Shown here: positions 44,517-53,803 of the stretch, piece by piece | Layout: every line of letters begins with the position of its first letter | Position numbering within the stretch: position 1 is the first letter of the stretch | Assembly: GCA_900129675.1 (NCBI GenBank) | Contig: FSRD01000001.1 | Span: forward strand, 2,283,501 to 2,347,500 | DNA: 64,000 bases | Direction: 5' to 3' | DNA from: Bradyrhizobium erythrophlei | GTDB lineage: Bacteria; Pseudomonadota; Alphaproteobacteria; Rhizobiales; Xanthobacteraceae | Translations under genes and position numbers: made by a program | Notes under the pieces: model-generated | Seen by the model: only the letters and a program-made list of their open reading frames with translations | Databases searched by the model: none | What the model was told of the DNA's origin: nothing

Positions 44517-47500
44517 TTTCGAAATTCTTCATCGAGCGGCCGGTTCTCTCCAACGTCATCGCGATCCTGATGATCCTGATCGGCGGCGTGTGCCTGTTCC
44601 GGCTCGCGGTCGCGCAATATCCCGACGTCGTGCCGCCGACGGTGCAGGTCACGACACGCTATCCCGGCGCTTCCGCCAAGACTGTGATCGATACCGTGGC
44701 GCTGCCGATCGAGCAGCAGGTCAACGGCGTCGAGGACATGCTCTATATGCAGTCCTACAGCGGCGCCGACGGCACCTATTCGCTGACGGTGACGTTCAAG
44801 ATCGGCACCGATCTCAACTTCGCGCAGGTGCTGGTGCAGAACCGGGTGTCGAGCGCGCTGTCGCAGCTGCCGCAGTCGGTGCAGAACCAGGGCGTCACCG
44901 TCCAGAAGAGATCGACGGCGATCCTGCTGTTCGTGACGCTGACCTCGCCGAAGGCGACCTATGACAGCCTGTTCCTGTCGAACTACGCCACCATCAATAT
45001 CAGGGACGAACTGTCGCGGCTGCCGGGCGTCGGCAACGTGACGGTGTTCGGCGCCGGCCAGTATTCGATGCGGGTCTGGCTCGATCCGAACAAGCTGCAG
45101 GTCCGCGCGCTGATGCCGCAGGACGTGATTTCCTCGATCCAGCAGCAGAGCCAGCAGGTGACCGCGGGCCAGGTCGGCATGCCGCCGACGCCGGCGGGAC
45201 AGGCCTTCCAGTACACGCTCAACGTCAACGGACGGCTCGATGACACCAGTCAGTTCGAGGACATCATCGTCAAGACCGGCAGCAATGGCGATGTCACCCG
45301 CGTGCGCGACGTCGGCTGGGTCGAGCTTGGCGCCCAGACCTACAGCCAGGTTTTCTCGCTCAACAACAAGCCGGCCACCGGCATCGGCGTATTCCAGTCG
45401 CCCGGCGCCAACGCGCTCGAGGTCGAGGCGGCGGTCCAGAAGAAGATGGCGGCGCTTGCGACGCAATTTCCTCAGGACATCAAATACGACACGCCGTTCG
45501 ACACCACCAAATTCGTCTCGGCCTCGATCAACGAGGTCTACAAGACGCTGATCGAGGCAGGCTTCCTCGTCCTGATCGCGATCCTGATCTTCCTGCAGGA
45601 CTGGCGCGCCATGCTGGTGCCGGCCACGACCGTGCCGGTGACGATCATCGGCGCCTTCGCCGCGATGGCGGCGCTCGGCTTTACCGTCAACATCTCGACC
45701 CTGTTTGCGATCGTGCTCGCGATCGGGATCGTGGTGGACGACGCCATCGTGGTGGTCGAAGGCGCCGCGCATAACATCGAGAAGGGCATGTCCGGCCATG
45801 ACGCGGCGATCAGCGCCATGGATGCGCTGTTCGCGCCGATCATCGGCATCACGCTGGTGTTGATTTCGGTGTTCCTGCCGGCGGCCTTCCTGCCGGGCTT
45901 GACCGGCAGAATGTACTCGCAGTTCGCGTTGGTCATCGCCGCGACCGCGCTGCTCAGCGCCGTCAATGCCGCCACCTTGAAGCCGACGCAGTGCGCGTTG
46001 TGGCTGCGCCGGCCGGTGCCGCCGGAACAGCGCAACTTCTTCTATCGCGGCTTCAACGCCGTCTATAACCGCCTCGAGCGGGGTTATGCCCGGCTGATCG
46101 GCCGCCTGGTGGCGCACAGCAATCTCTCGGTGATATCGGCGCTGATCCTGATCGGCATCGCCGGCTACGGCCTGTCGCGGGTGCCGACGGGCTTCATTCC
46201 GATCGAGGACCAGGGCTATTTGCTGGTGGCGGTGCAGTTGCCCGATGGCGCCGCACTCGATCGCACCCAGCGCGTGCTCGATCAGGTCAGCAACCTCGCC
46301 GGCAAGACGCCGGGCGTCGAGCAGGTTATCAGCATCGCCGGCATATCGGCGCTCGACAACAGTTCCAGCCTCGCCAATGCCGGCGTCGCCTATCTGATCC
46401 TGAAGGAGTGGAGCGAGCGTGGCCCGGGCCAGGACCTGCGGTCGCTGTTCGTCGAACTGAACGAGAAACTGTCGGTGATCCTGGAAGCGCGGATCCTGGT
46501 GGTTCCGCCGCCGCCGATCCAGGGCATCGGCAACGCCGCGGGCTTTGCCATGCAGGTCCAGCTCCGCGACGGCAATTCCGATTTCGGCAAGTTGCAGGCC
46601 ATCACCGGTGCCATCGTTGCCAACGCGCAGACGCAAAGCGCGCTGCAGCGCGTCAGTTCCCCGTTCCGCTCGATGGTGCCGCAGTTCGACGTCGATGTGG
46701 ACCGGATCAAGACCCAGACCCTGCATGTCACCACCGACCAGATCTTCTCGACCTTGTCTTCTTATCTGGGGTCTTCCTACATCAACCAGTTCAACAAGTT
46801 CGGCCGCACGTTCCAGGTCTATGCCCAGGCCGATGCGCAATTTCGCCTGACGCCGCGCGACATTGAAAAACTGTATGTGCGCAACAGCCAGGGCGACATG
46901 GTTCCGCTCGGCACGGTGGCGAAGATCATGCCTTCGGTCGGCCCTTCGCTGATCAGCCTGTACAATCTCTATCCGTCCGCGACCATCATCGGCCTGCCCG
47001 CCACGGGCTACAGTTCCGGCCAGTCGATGACGCTGATGGAGGAGATTGCGGCCAAAACCTTGCCGCCGGGAGCGGGCTATGAATGGACGGCGATGTCGTA
47101 CCAGGAGAAGGTCGTCGGCGGCCAGATCTACTGGGCGTTCGGGCTCGCCCTGCTGCTGGTGTACCTCGTGCTGGCCGGACAATATGAAAGCTGGTACGCC
47201 CCGATCTCCGTGATCCTGGCCGTGCCGCTTTCATTGCTGGGCCCGATGTCGGTGCTCACGGCATTGCGGATCGAGAACAACCTCTACACCCAGATCGGCA
47301 TCATCCTGCTGATCGCGTTGTCGGCGAAGAACGCCATCCTGATCGTCGAGGTCGCGCTCGAGCTTCATGTCCGCGACCGCAAGCCGCTGCTGGAATCCGC
47401 GGTGGAGGCGGCCCGGGCGCGGTTCCGGCCGATCCTGATGACGTCGTTTGCCTTCATTCTCGGCGTGGTGCCGCTGGTGCTCGCGACCGGCGCCGGCGCC

Positions 47501-47683
47501 AACGCCCGCAAGTCGATCGGCATCACCGTGTTCTCGGGTATGCTGGCCTCGACCTGTCTGGCCGTGCTGTTCGTGCCGACGTTCTTCATCGTGGTGCAGC
47601 GGTTCGAGAACTGGCTGGCGGGGAGAAAGACAGGGAAGGCCGGCGCGCAAGGGATTCCGCAGACGCCGAGCGTAACGCACTAA
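44513..47683 (+). CDS. RND multidrug efflux pump (HAE1/AcrB-like)
   Basis: A 1,056-residue inner-membrane proton antiporter. Twelve helices and two large periplasmic loops fit AcrB. The proton-relay residues are present: the Asp pair in GIVVDDAIVVVE, Lys in LSAKNAILIVE and Arg in RARFRPILM. It begins with the standard ISKFFIERPVLSNVIAI. With the adaptor it should export hydrophobic compounds; the spectrum cannot be predicted. It reads intact. Confidence 0.93.
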   Translation: MISKFFIERPVLSNVIAILMILIGGVCLFRLAVAQYPDVVPPTVQVTTRYPGASAKTVIDTVALPIEQQVNGVEDMLYMQSYSGADGTYSLTVTFKIGTDLNFAQVLVQNRVSSALSQLPQSVQNQGVTVQKRSTAILLFVTLTSPKATYDSLFLSNYATINIRDELSRLPGVGNVTVFGAGQYSMRVWLDPNKLQVRALMPQDVISSIQQQSQQVTAGQVGMPPTPAGQAFQYTLNVNGRLDDTSQFEDIIVKTGSNGDVTRVRDVGWVELGAQTYSQVFSLNNKPATGIGVFQSPGANALEVEAAVQKKMAALATQFPQDIKYDTPFDTTKFVSASINEVYKTLIEAGFLVLIAILIFLQDWRAMLVPATTVPVTIIGAFAAMAALGFTVNISTLFAIVLAIGIVVDDAIVVVEGAAHNIEKGMSGHDAAISAMDALFAPIIGITLVLISVFLPAAFLPGLTGRMYSQFALVIAATALLSAVNAATLKPTQCALWLRRPVPPEQRNFFYRGFNAVYNRLERGYARLIGRLVAHSNLSVISALILIGIAGYGLSRVPTGFIPIEDQGYLLVAVQLPDGAALDRTQRVLDQVSNLAGKTPGVEQVISIAGISALDNSSSLANAGVAYLILKEWSERGPGQDLRSLFVELNEKLSVILEARILVVPPPPIQGIGNAAGFAMQVQLRDGNSDFGKLQAITGAIVANAQTQSALQRVSSPFRSMVPQFDVDVDRIKTQTLHVTTDQIFSTLSSYLGSSYINQFNKFGRTFQVYAQADAQFRLTPRDIEKLYVRNSQGDMVPLGTVAKIMPSVGPSLISLYNLYPSATIIGLPATGYSSGQSMTLMEEIAAKTLPPGAGYEWTAMSYQEKVVGGQIYWAFGLALLLVYLVLAGQYESWYAPISVILAVPLSLLGPMSVLTALRIENNLYTQIGIILLIALSAKNAILIVEVALELHVRDRKPLLESAVEAARARFRPILMTSFAFILGVVPLVLATGAGANARKSIGITVFSGMLASTCLAVLFVPTFFIVVQRFENWLAGRKTGKAGAQGIPQTPSVTH

Positions 47684-47687
47684 TCCT

Positions 47688-47861
47688 CGTCGTCCCGGAC
47701 AAGCGAGCCACCGGGTCGCGCGAAGGCGCGCCCGACGACAGGCTCCGCGAGCGCCGATCCGGGACCCATAACCACCATCGTTGATGTTACGCTGGGCTGG
47801 AGCGGCGACCCTTTACTGCATTGTCGGTGGTTATGGGTCCCGGCTCAAGGCCGGGACGACG
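47688..47861. repeat. Intergenic palindromic repeat (CGTCCCGG type)
   Basis: Begins CGTCGTCCCGG and ends CCGGGACGACG, with paired CGGGACCCATAACCACC and GGTGGTTATGGGTCCCG inside. The left half also has the GGGTCGCGCGAA(G/T)GCGCGCCCGA(C/T)GACAGG block seen in the other family at 33283, so the families share modules. It sits between the convergent RND and oxidoreductase genes. Confidence 0.78.
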
Positions 47862-47878
47862 TGTTGACAAAGCTCGGC

Positions 47879-48880
47879 CTACACCTTGACCATCCGCTTG
47901 CCGCGGTTTTCGCCGGCCAATAGCCCGATCAGCGCCTTTGGCGTATTCTCCAGGCCGTCGATCACGTCCTCCTGTACCTTCAGCTTGCCGGAGGCGACCC
48001 AGGACTGCAGTTCGGTGAGCGCCTGATCGCGCTGGTCCATGTAGTCCATGACGATGAAGCCCTGCATGATGAGCCGCTTCACCACGATCAGGCCGGGGAC
48101 GCCGCGCGGGCCATGCGCCGACGGCACGCCGTCATATTGCGAGATCGCGCCGCAGCAGGCGATGCGGCCGCGATTGTTCATCAGCGACAGGCAGGCTTCC
48201 AGAATGTCGCCGCCGACATTGTCGAAATAGACGTCGATGCCCTTCGGCGCCGCGGCCCGCAGCGCCTTGTAGGTCGCGCCGTCCTTGTAATCGACCGCGG
48301 CGTCGAAGCCGAGTTCGCTGGTGAGCCAATGGCACTTGTCCTTGCCGCCGGCGATGCCGACGACATGGCACCCCTTGATCTTGGCGATCTGGCCGACGAT
48401 CGAGCCGACCGAGCCGGCCGCCGCCGAGACCACGACGGTTTCGCCTTCCTTTGGCTTGCCGACGTGGAGCAGGCCGAAATAGGCGGTGAGGCCGGCGATG
48501 CCGTAGACTGAGAGCAGATGCGTCATCGGCGCCAGCTTCGGCATCTTGTTCAGGTGTTTTGCCGGCACGGCGGCGTAATCCTGCCAGCCGGTATCGCCGA
48601 ACACGATGTCGCCCGCCTTGAGGCCAGGCGCTTTCGAGGACACCACTTCGGCAATGCCGCCGCCGGCCATCACGGTGTTGGCCTCGACCGCCGCGCGATA
48701 GGTGGCGCCGTGCATCCAGGCCCGGTTGGCGGCATCCAGCGAGATATAGCGCGTCCGCACCAGGGCCTCGCCGTCCTTCGGCTCGGGGACAGCGCCCTTG
48801 GACATCCTGAAATGCTCGGGTCCGAGTTTCCCGGTCGGCTTTTCCACCAGCAGTATCTGGCGATTGACGGCGTCGTTCAT
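47879..48880 (-). CDS. NADP-dependent oxidoreductase (PTGR/CurA-like MDR family)
   Basis: A 333-residue zinc-independent medium-chain reductase. Cofactor motif AAAGSVGSIVGQIAK near residue 155; the FDNVGGDILEACL and GLIVVKRLIMQGFIVMDY segments are typical of the prostaglandin reductase/curcumin reductase group that reduces double bonds of enones. The ATG at 48880 (MNDAVNRQ) is preferred; longer N-terminal sequence is unlike the family. It converges with the RND operon. Confidence 0.88.
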   Translation of the reverse strand: MNDAVNRQILLVEKPTGKLGPEHFRMSKGAVPEPKDGEALVRTRYISLDAANRAWMHGATYRAAVEANTVMAGGGIAEVVSSKAPGLKAGDIVFGDTGWQDYAAVPAKHLNKMPKLAPMTHLLSVYGIAGLTAYFGLLHVGKPKEGETVVVSAAAGSVGSIVGQIAKIKGCHVVGIAGGKDKCHWLTSELGFDAAVDYKDGATYKALRAAAPKGIDVYFDNVGGDILEACLSLMNNRGRIACCGAISQYDGVPSAHGPRGVPGLIVVKRLIMQGFIVMDYMDQRDQALTELQSWVASGKLKVQEDVIDGLENTPKALIGLLAGENRGKRMVKV

Positions 48881-49103
48881 GGCGTTCTCTCCCCTCGACT
48901 TGCAGTTCTTTTGGCAATTCTTGATGCAATTGACCGCGCGTGAGGCGCTCAATTGCACGCATTGTGCGCTGCATTGAACGCTAGTCGGCGCGCGCGCATT
49001 CTACAACGGGAACATTGGGGCAAGGCCGCTGATCTTTTTAAGCTTGTTGCGTCCCCCTCCAAATCTGCCAAACTCTCGGCGGCCGGAACTTACGGGGGTA
49101 AAA

Positions 49104-50396
49104 ATGTCCAGCAGGTTTACGCAATTCATTTTGATCGCGATGGCGCTCGGCATCGTGATGGGGACCCTGGTTTTCAATTATCTGCCCGACAGCCGGGTGG
49201 AGATCGCAGCAGACGTAAACCTGATCGCGATGCTGTTCCTGCGCCTGATCAAGATGATCATCGCGCCGCTGGTATTTGCGACGCTGGTCGGCGGCATCGC
49301 CCATATGGGCTCCGGCGCCAAGCTCGGGCGCATCTTCGCCAAGACCATGGGCTGGTTCGTCAGCGCCTCCTTCGTCTCGCTGCTGCTCGGCCTCCTGATG
49401 GTCAATCTGCTGCAGCCCGGCGCCAACTTTCCGGGCACGCTGCCCGACAAGGCGCAGTCGACCGGCCTGCCGGTATCGGCGTTCTCGATCGAGAAATTCC
49501 TGACCCATTTGATCCCGACCTCGATCGCGGACGCGATGGCGCAGAATGAAATCCTGCAGATCGTGGTGTTCGCGGTGTTCTTCGCGGTCGCGCTCGGCGC
49601 GATGCCGGAGCGCTCGAAACCGATCATGGGGCTGATCGACGATCTCGCTCACATCATGCTCAAGGTCACCGGTTACGTGATGCTGTTCGCGCCGGTGGCG
49701 GTCTGGGCGGCAATCACGGCGACCGTGGCCAAGAACGGCCTCGCCGTGCTGTGGAAGTTGATCGTCTTCATGGGCGGCTTCTATCTCTCGCTGCTGATCC
49801 TGTGGGCGATCCTGGTCATCGTCGGCTTCGTCGTCATCGGGCCGAGATACAGCCATTTGCTGCGGCTGATCCGCGAGCCGCTGATGATCGCGTTCTCGAC
49901 CGCGTCTTCGGAGGCCGCCTACCCGAAGACGCTGGAAGGCCTCAACCGCTTCGGCGCGTCGTCGCGGATCTCGGCCTTCGTGCTGCCGCTGGGTTACTCG
50001 TTCAACCTCGACGGCACCATGATGTACTGCACGTTTGCGAGCATCTTCATCGCGCAGACCTACCACATCGAGATGCCGCTCGCGACGCAGCTCGCGATGC
50101 TCGCGACCTTGATGATCACCTCGAAGGGCGTCGCCGGCGTGCCCCGCGCCTCGCTGGTCGTGATCGCCTCGACGCTCAGCCAGTTCGGCATTCCCGAGGC
50201 CGGGCTGTTGATGATCATGGGTATCGACACGTTCCTCGACATGGGACGCAGCGCCACCAACGTGATCGGCAACTCGCTGGCCACGTCCGTGGTCGCGAAA
50301 TGGGAGGGCGAGCTGAAGGCCGAGCATGAGCTCGGACCCGACGACGTCGTTCCCTCCGATACTGTTCCGGGTGACGCCGTATTGGCCGGCCATTGA
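49104..50396 (+). CDS. Dicarboxylate/amino acid:cation symporter (DAACS family)
   Basis: A 430-residue membrane transporter related to DctA/GltP. Visible features are the serine-rich hairpin AFSTASSEAAYPKTLEGL (near 273), YSFNLDGTMMYCTFAS, and GVAGVPRASLVVIASTL for the second re-entrant loop. It couples import of glutamate, aspartate or C4-dicarboxylates to Na+ or H+. The ATG at 49104 follows GGGGG. A periplasmic binding protein gene starts 12 bp after the stop, an unusual partner for this kind of transporter. Confidence 0.9.
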   Translation: MSSRFTQFILIAMALGIVMGTLVFNYLPDSRVEIAADVNLIAMLFLRLIKMIIAPLVFATLVGGIAHMGSGAKLGRIFAKTMGWFVSASFVSLLLGLLMVNLLQPGANFPGTLPDKAQSTGLPVSAFSIEKFLTHLIPTSIADAMAQNEILQIVVFAVFFAVALGAMPERSKPIMGLIDDLAHIMLKVTGYVMLFAPVAVWAAITATVAKNGLAVLWKLIVFMGGFYLSLLILWAILVIVGFVVIGPRYSHLLRLIREPLMIAFSTASSEAAYPKTLEGLNRFGASSRISAFVLPLGYSFNLDGTMMYCTFASIFIAQTYHIEMPLATQLAMLATLMITSKGVAGVPRASLVVIASTLSQFGIPEAGLLMIMGIDTFLDMGRSATNVIGNSLATSVVAKWEGELKAEHELGPDDVVPSDTVPGDAVLAGH

Positions 50397-50408
50397 GGGG
50401 AGAGATGC

Positions 50409-51338
50409 ATGCATCGATCTTCGGGGAGGCCGATATTGGCGGGCGGCTTGTTGCTGGCAGCATGTATGCTGGCGACGGCCGCTTCCGCGCAGACGGCCGG
50501 AAGCGAGGGGCTTAGCCCCACGCTTGCCAATATCAAGAACACCCATACCGTGCGGCTCGGCTATCGCGAGAGCTCGCCGCCGTTCTCGTTCCTCGATCAC
50601 TCCAACCGGCCGATCGGCTACAGCCTCGAATTGTGCGAGGCTATCGTCGACGAAATCGGCGTCGAGGTCGACGACTCCAATCTCAAGATCGAATACGTCA
50701 AGGTCACGTCGGACGACCGTATTCCGGCGGTGACGCAGAACAAGATCGATCTCGAATGCGGATCGACCACGGCCAACGCCGAGCGCGCCAAGCTGGTGGC
50801 GTTCTCGCCTTTGATGTTCGTGGCCGGCACCAAGCTGATGGTGCCGAAGGCCTCGGGCATCGCGGCGCCCGCGGATCTCAAGGGCAAGACCGTGGTGGTG
50901 ACGAAAGGCACCACCAACGAGCAGGCGATGCACAACGTCGACAAGAAATTCTCGCTGGGGCTGAACATCGTCACCGCCGGCGACCACGAGCAATCCTATC
51001 AGATGCTGGTGGACGGCAAGGCCGATGCGTTCGCGACTGACGACATCCTGCTGTATGGCCTGATCGCGCGGCACAAGAGCCAGGACAAGTTCAAGGTCAC
51101 GGGCGAATATCTGTCCTACGATCCCTACGGCATCATGTTCCGCAAGGGCGAGCCGCAACTGACCGCGGTGGTCGAGCGGACCTTCCGCAAGCTCGGCTCG
51201 AACCGCGACCTGATCCCGCTCTACAACAAATGGTTCGTCTCGCGCCTGCCGACCGGGGAACGGCTCAACGTCGCGATCTCGCCGCAGCTCGAAGAGGCCT
51301 TCAAGGTGCTCGACGATACGCAAGGGTCGAGCAACTAG
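50409..51338 (+). CDS. Amino-acid-type periplasmic binding protein (GltI-like)
   Basis: A 309-residue binding protein with a signal peptide (cleavage near ASA-QT, residue 28). LGYRESSPPFSFLDHSNRPIGYSLELCEAI is the ligand-lobe motif of the glutamate/aspartate family (SBP_bac_3), and the DLECGSTTAN segment fits GltI. No ABC permease or ATPase gene adjoins; it is instead tightly linked to a DAACS symporter, suggesting either shared substrate or service to ABC components elsewhere. Confidence 0.85.
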   Translation: MHRSSGRPILAGGLLLAACMLATAASAQTAGSEGLSPTLANIKNTHTVRLGYRESSPPFSFLDHSNRPIGYSLELCEAIVDEIGVEVDDSNLKIEYVKVTSDDRIPAVTQNKIDLECGSTTANAERAKLVAFSPLMFVAGTKLMVPKASGIAAPADLKGKTVVVTKGTTNEQAMHNVDKKFSLGLNIVTAGDHEQSYQMLVDGKADAFATDDILLYGLIARHKSQDKFKVTGEYLSYDPYGIMFRKGEPQLTAVVERTFRKLGSNRDLIPLYNKWFVSRLPTGERLNVAISPQLEEAFKVLDDTQGSSN

Positions 51339-51345
51339 ATCCATC

Positions 51346-51466
51346 CGTCGCCCCTGCGAAAGCAGGGGCCCATACACCGCGGCTTATCGATTTAAGGCAG
51401 TGGGGAACGCTTCCCGTAACAACTGATATCGTTGGCAATGGGTCCCCGCTTTCGCAGGGATGACGA
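51346..51466. repeat. Intergenic palindromic repeat (CCCTGCGAAAGCAGGG type)
   Basis: Left arm CGTCGCCCCTGCGAAAGCAGGGGCCCAT pairs loosely with right arm ATGGGTCCCCGCTTTCGCAGGGATGACG. Each arm is itself a small hairpin. It fills the space between two convergent genes and is a third kind of dispersed palindrome in this window. Confidence 0.7.
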
Positions 51467-51468
51467 AA

Positions 51469-52452
51469 TCATTCAAACATTTTGTCCAGCGCGGCATTGT
51501 AGGCGGCGTAGACGAGCTCGGGGTGCAGTCTGCCGAGCGCTTCCATCTTCACCCCGGAATTGACTTCAAGGATTCGCCAGGCTCCGCCGGAGCGCACGAC
51601 GTCGATCGACCCGAACCGGATGCCGACCGCCGTCGCGGCCTTGATCGCGAGGCCGACGCAGGCATCGCGGACATCGCCTTGTTCCAGCAGGACAGGCTGC
51701 GCGCCCGAATCGAGGTTGTGACGCCAGTTGAGCATGCGCCGCTGCCCCAGGGGCGGCACCGCGTCGAGGTCGGCCTTGTCCAGGTCGCCGGTCATGCCAG
51801 GCAGCACGCTCGATCCCTGCTCGGTCGATGCCGTTGCGAGCGCGAGTTCGCGCAAGGAATGCTTGCCGTCGCCGACGACCGACGGGCGGGTCTTGCTGTA
51901 AACGATGAGCGGAAGATCGTCCAGCAGGACCACGCGAACCTCGTCTTCGATATCGACGTAGGGTGAAATCGCAAGACTCGGATAGGCGGAAAAAATCCGG
52001 GTCACGGCGCGTTCGAGTCCGGGTCTGGTTTTCACCAGGAAGACGGATTCGCCCGAGGTCCCTTCATTGGGTTTGACGACGAGACCTTCCGGGTGCTCGT
52101 CCAGCTGACGGAGCATCGCATCGCGCGATCCGGATTCGGGGACATGCGGGCTGAGCTTGGGGCCGAGATACAGCGTGTGTGGAATGCAGGGTACGCCGGA
52201 AAGCTTCAGGACATCGGCGGTCGCCGCCTTGTCGTTGGCGATCTGATGCGCGGCGGCGCCGTTCAGTCCGATATCATAGCCGAATGCGAGGCGGCGCCGC
52301 GATTCGCGCTGCATGACGATCAGCCAGCCGCCGGATTTAACCTCGATCGCAATTTCGTGCGCGAGACAATATTTCCTGACGGCATCGACGAATATTCGCT
52401 GGCTGGTGAGGACCACTAAATCATTTTCCCTTTGCGGCGGCTTTCGTAGCAA
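51469..52452 (-). CDS. ATP-grasp domain protein
   Basis: A 327-residue ATP-grasp ligase-like protein. The central part (about 85-320) has the fold's landmarks: NDKAATADVLKLSGVPCIP, GLVVKPNEGTSGESVF (ATP lysine and loop), ISPYVDIEDEVRVVLLDD and, near the end, the metal-binding FGSIDVVRSGGAWRILEVNSG. The GDGKHSLREL segment is shared with cyanophycin synthetase and bifunctional glutathione synthetases. The first 80 residues are not recognised. It probably joins an amino acid or similar to a carboxylate; the product is unknown and no biosynthetic partner lies alongside. Confidence 0.72.
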   Translation of the reverse strand: MLRKPPQRENDLVVLTSQRIFVDAVRKYCLAHEIAIEVKSGGWLIVMQRESRRRLAFGYDIGLNGAAAHQIANDKAATADVLKLSGVPCIPHTLYLGPKLSPHVPESGSRDAMLRQLDEHPEGLVVKPNEGTSGESVFLVKTRPGLERAVTRIFSAYPSLAISPYVDIEDEVRVVLLDDLPLIVYSKTRPSVVGDGKHSLRELALATASTEQGSSVLPGMTGDLDKADLDAVPPLGQRRMLNWRHNLDSGAQPVLLEQGDVRDACVGLAIKAATAVGIRFGSIDVVRSGGAWRILEVNSGVKMEALGRLHPELVYAAYNAALDKMFE

Positions 52453-52709
52453 TTAATTGCCAGATCGGCGCCAATCTCAGCAAGTTAATTACGCGCTCGT
52501 TTGGGCCTTAACGATATTGCGTCGAACCTTTTTATGAAATTAATCGACTGCCATTTCGAGTTCTCAATTGCGCATCAGAGCATCTTGACTATCTCTGTTA
52601 TCGGCGCAAATCACACGCAAGATCGTCAATGATTTCGGCCACTTTCGAGCGGTCGACGGCAGGTTAAGTCAATCATTCTACATCAGGTCAATCGGAAAAA
52701 CCAAAACAC
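52453..52709. promoter_or_regulatory. Divergent AT-rich promoter region
   Basis: Between the ATP-grasp gene (minus) and the ferredoxin-NADP reductase gene (plus). It is AT-richer than the genome average, with several TTAATT/AATTAA motifs near 52450-52550 and TTGACTATCTCTGTTAT near 52586 as a possible promoter. No clear operator. Confidence 0.3.
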
Positions 52710-53483
52710 ATGAGCGCATTCTATAGAGAGAAAGTTCTTTCTGTCCGGCACTGGACCGACACGCTTTTCAGCTTCACCGCCACCCGCGATTCCGGCTTCC
52801 GATTTCAGAACGGGCAGTTTGCGATGATCGGCCTCGAAGTCGAGGGCCGGCCGCTGCTGCGTGCCTACAGCATGGCGAGCGCCAATCACGAGGAAGAACT
52901 CGAATTCTTCTCGATCAAAGTCGCCGACGGGCCGCTGACCTCGAAGCTGCAGAAGATCAAGGAAGGCGACACCATTCTGGTCGGGCGCAAGGCGACCGGT
53001 ACGCTGATCACCGACAATCTGATCCCGGGAACGCGTCTGCTGTTGCTGTCGACCGGCACGGGTCTGGCGCCGTTTGCGAGCCTGATCAAGGACCCCGACG
53101 TCTACGAGCGTTATGACACCATCGTGCTGGTTCACGGCTGCCGGCAGGTTTCCGAGCTCGCCTACGGCGAAGAGCTGGTGGCGAAACTGCGCGACGATGA
53201 ACTGTTCGGGCCGCTGTTGTCGGAGAAGCTGCTCTATTACCCGACCGTGACGCGCGAGCCGTTCCGCAACCGCGGCCGCATCACCGACCTGATCACCTCG
53301 GAACAGCTGTTCAACGACATCCACCAGCCGCCGCTCGATATCGAAACCGACCGCATCATGATGTGTGGCAGCCCGGGCATGCTGGAAGAGCTGCGCCATC
53401 TGTTCGAGACGCGCGGCTTCCTCGAAGGCAGCCACAGCGAGCCCGGCCACTTTGTGATCGAGAAGGCGTTCGTCGAGCGGTAA
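52710..53483 (+). CDS. fpr: Ferredoxin--NADP+ reductase
   Basis: A 257-residue FAD enzyme that transfers electrons between NADPH and ferredoxin or flavodoxin. RAYSMAS (FAD), GRKATGTLI, STGTGLAPFASLIKDP (pyridine nucleotide) and MCGSPGMLEELRHLFETRG (NADP) are present in order, and the C terminus VIEKAFVER is typical of bacterial subclass Fpr. It often serves oxidative-stress and iron-sulphur functions. It reads alone from the divergent promoter region. Confidence 0.92.
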   Translation: MSAFYREKVLSVRHWTDTLFSFTATRDSGFRFQNGQFAMIGLEVEGRPLLRAYSMASANHEEELEFFSIKVADGPLTSKLQKIKEGDTILVGRKATGTLITDNLIPGTRLLLLSTGTGLAPFASLIKDPDVYERYDTIVLVHGCRQVSELAYGEELVAKLRDDELFGPLLSEKLLYYPTVTREPFRNRGRITDLITSEQLFNDIHQPPLDIETDRIMMCGSPGMLEELRHLFETRGFLEGSHSEPGHFVIEKAFVER

Positions 53484-53486
53484 GTC

Positions 53487-53733
53487 TGGTGTCCCGGACG
53501 CGGTGCAGCGCTTCTTCAGCGGTGCACCGCAGAGCCGGGACCCAACTTGCGGAAACATAGACCCCGGATCAGCAGCGCACCGCAAGAGCGCTGCGCAGCA
53601 TCCGGGGAACGCACCTACATTCGCACTCATTCGTCATTCCGGGATGGTCCGAAGGACCAGACCACAGATGCGCAATTGCGCATCGGGGAATCTCGAGATT
53701 CCGGGTTCGATGCTTCGCATCGCCCCGGAATGA
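53487..53733. repeat. Cluster of intergenic palindromic repeats
   Basis: At least two elements follow each other: TGTCCCGGACG...GAGCCGGGACCC (53489-53542) with CCGGATCAGCAGCGC...GCATCCGGGG (53564-53608), then CGTCATTCCGGG...CCCCGGAATGAC (53633-53732), which also contains ATGCGCAATTGCGCAT as in 35045-35181. These probably lie in the 3' untranslated region of fpr. Confidence 0.7.
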
Positions 53734-53803
53734 CAGTCGCGCCGCTAGCACCTCCCGTTCCACCGCTGCTATAACGCCCCGAACGTCGCGCGGCCGGTTG
53801 CCG

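Noticed and set aside
44300..47182. A very long open frame antisense to the RND pump genes, and similar long antisense frames at 30809-33397 and 49038-51377.
   Set aside because: They lie opposite genes with clear domain content, have low-complexity Arg/His/Asp-rich composition and no recognisable domain. High GC content produces such frames by chance.
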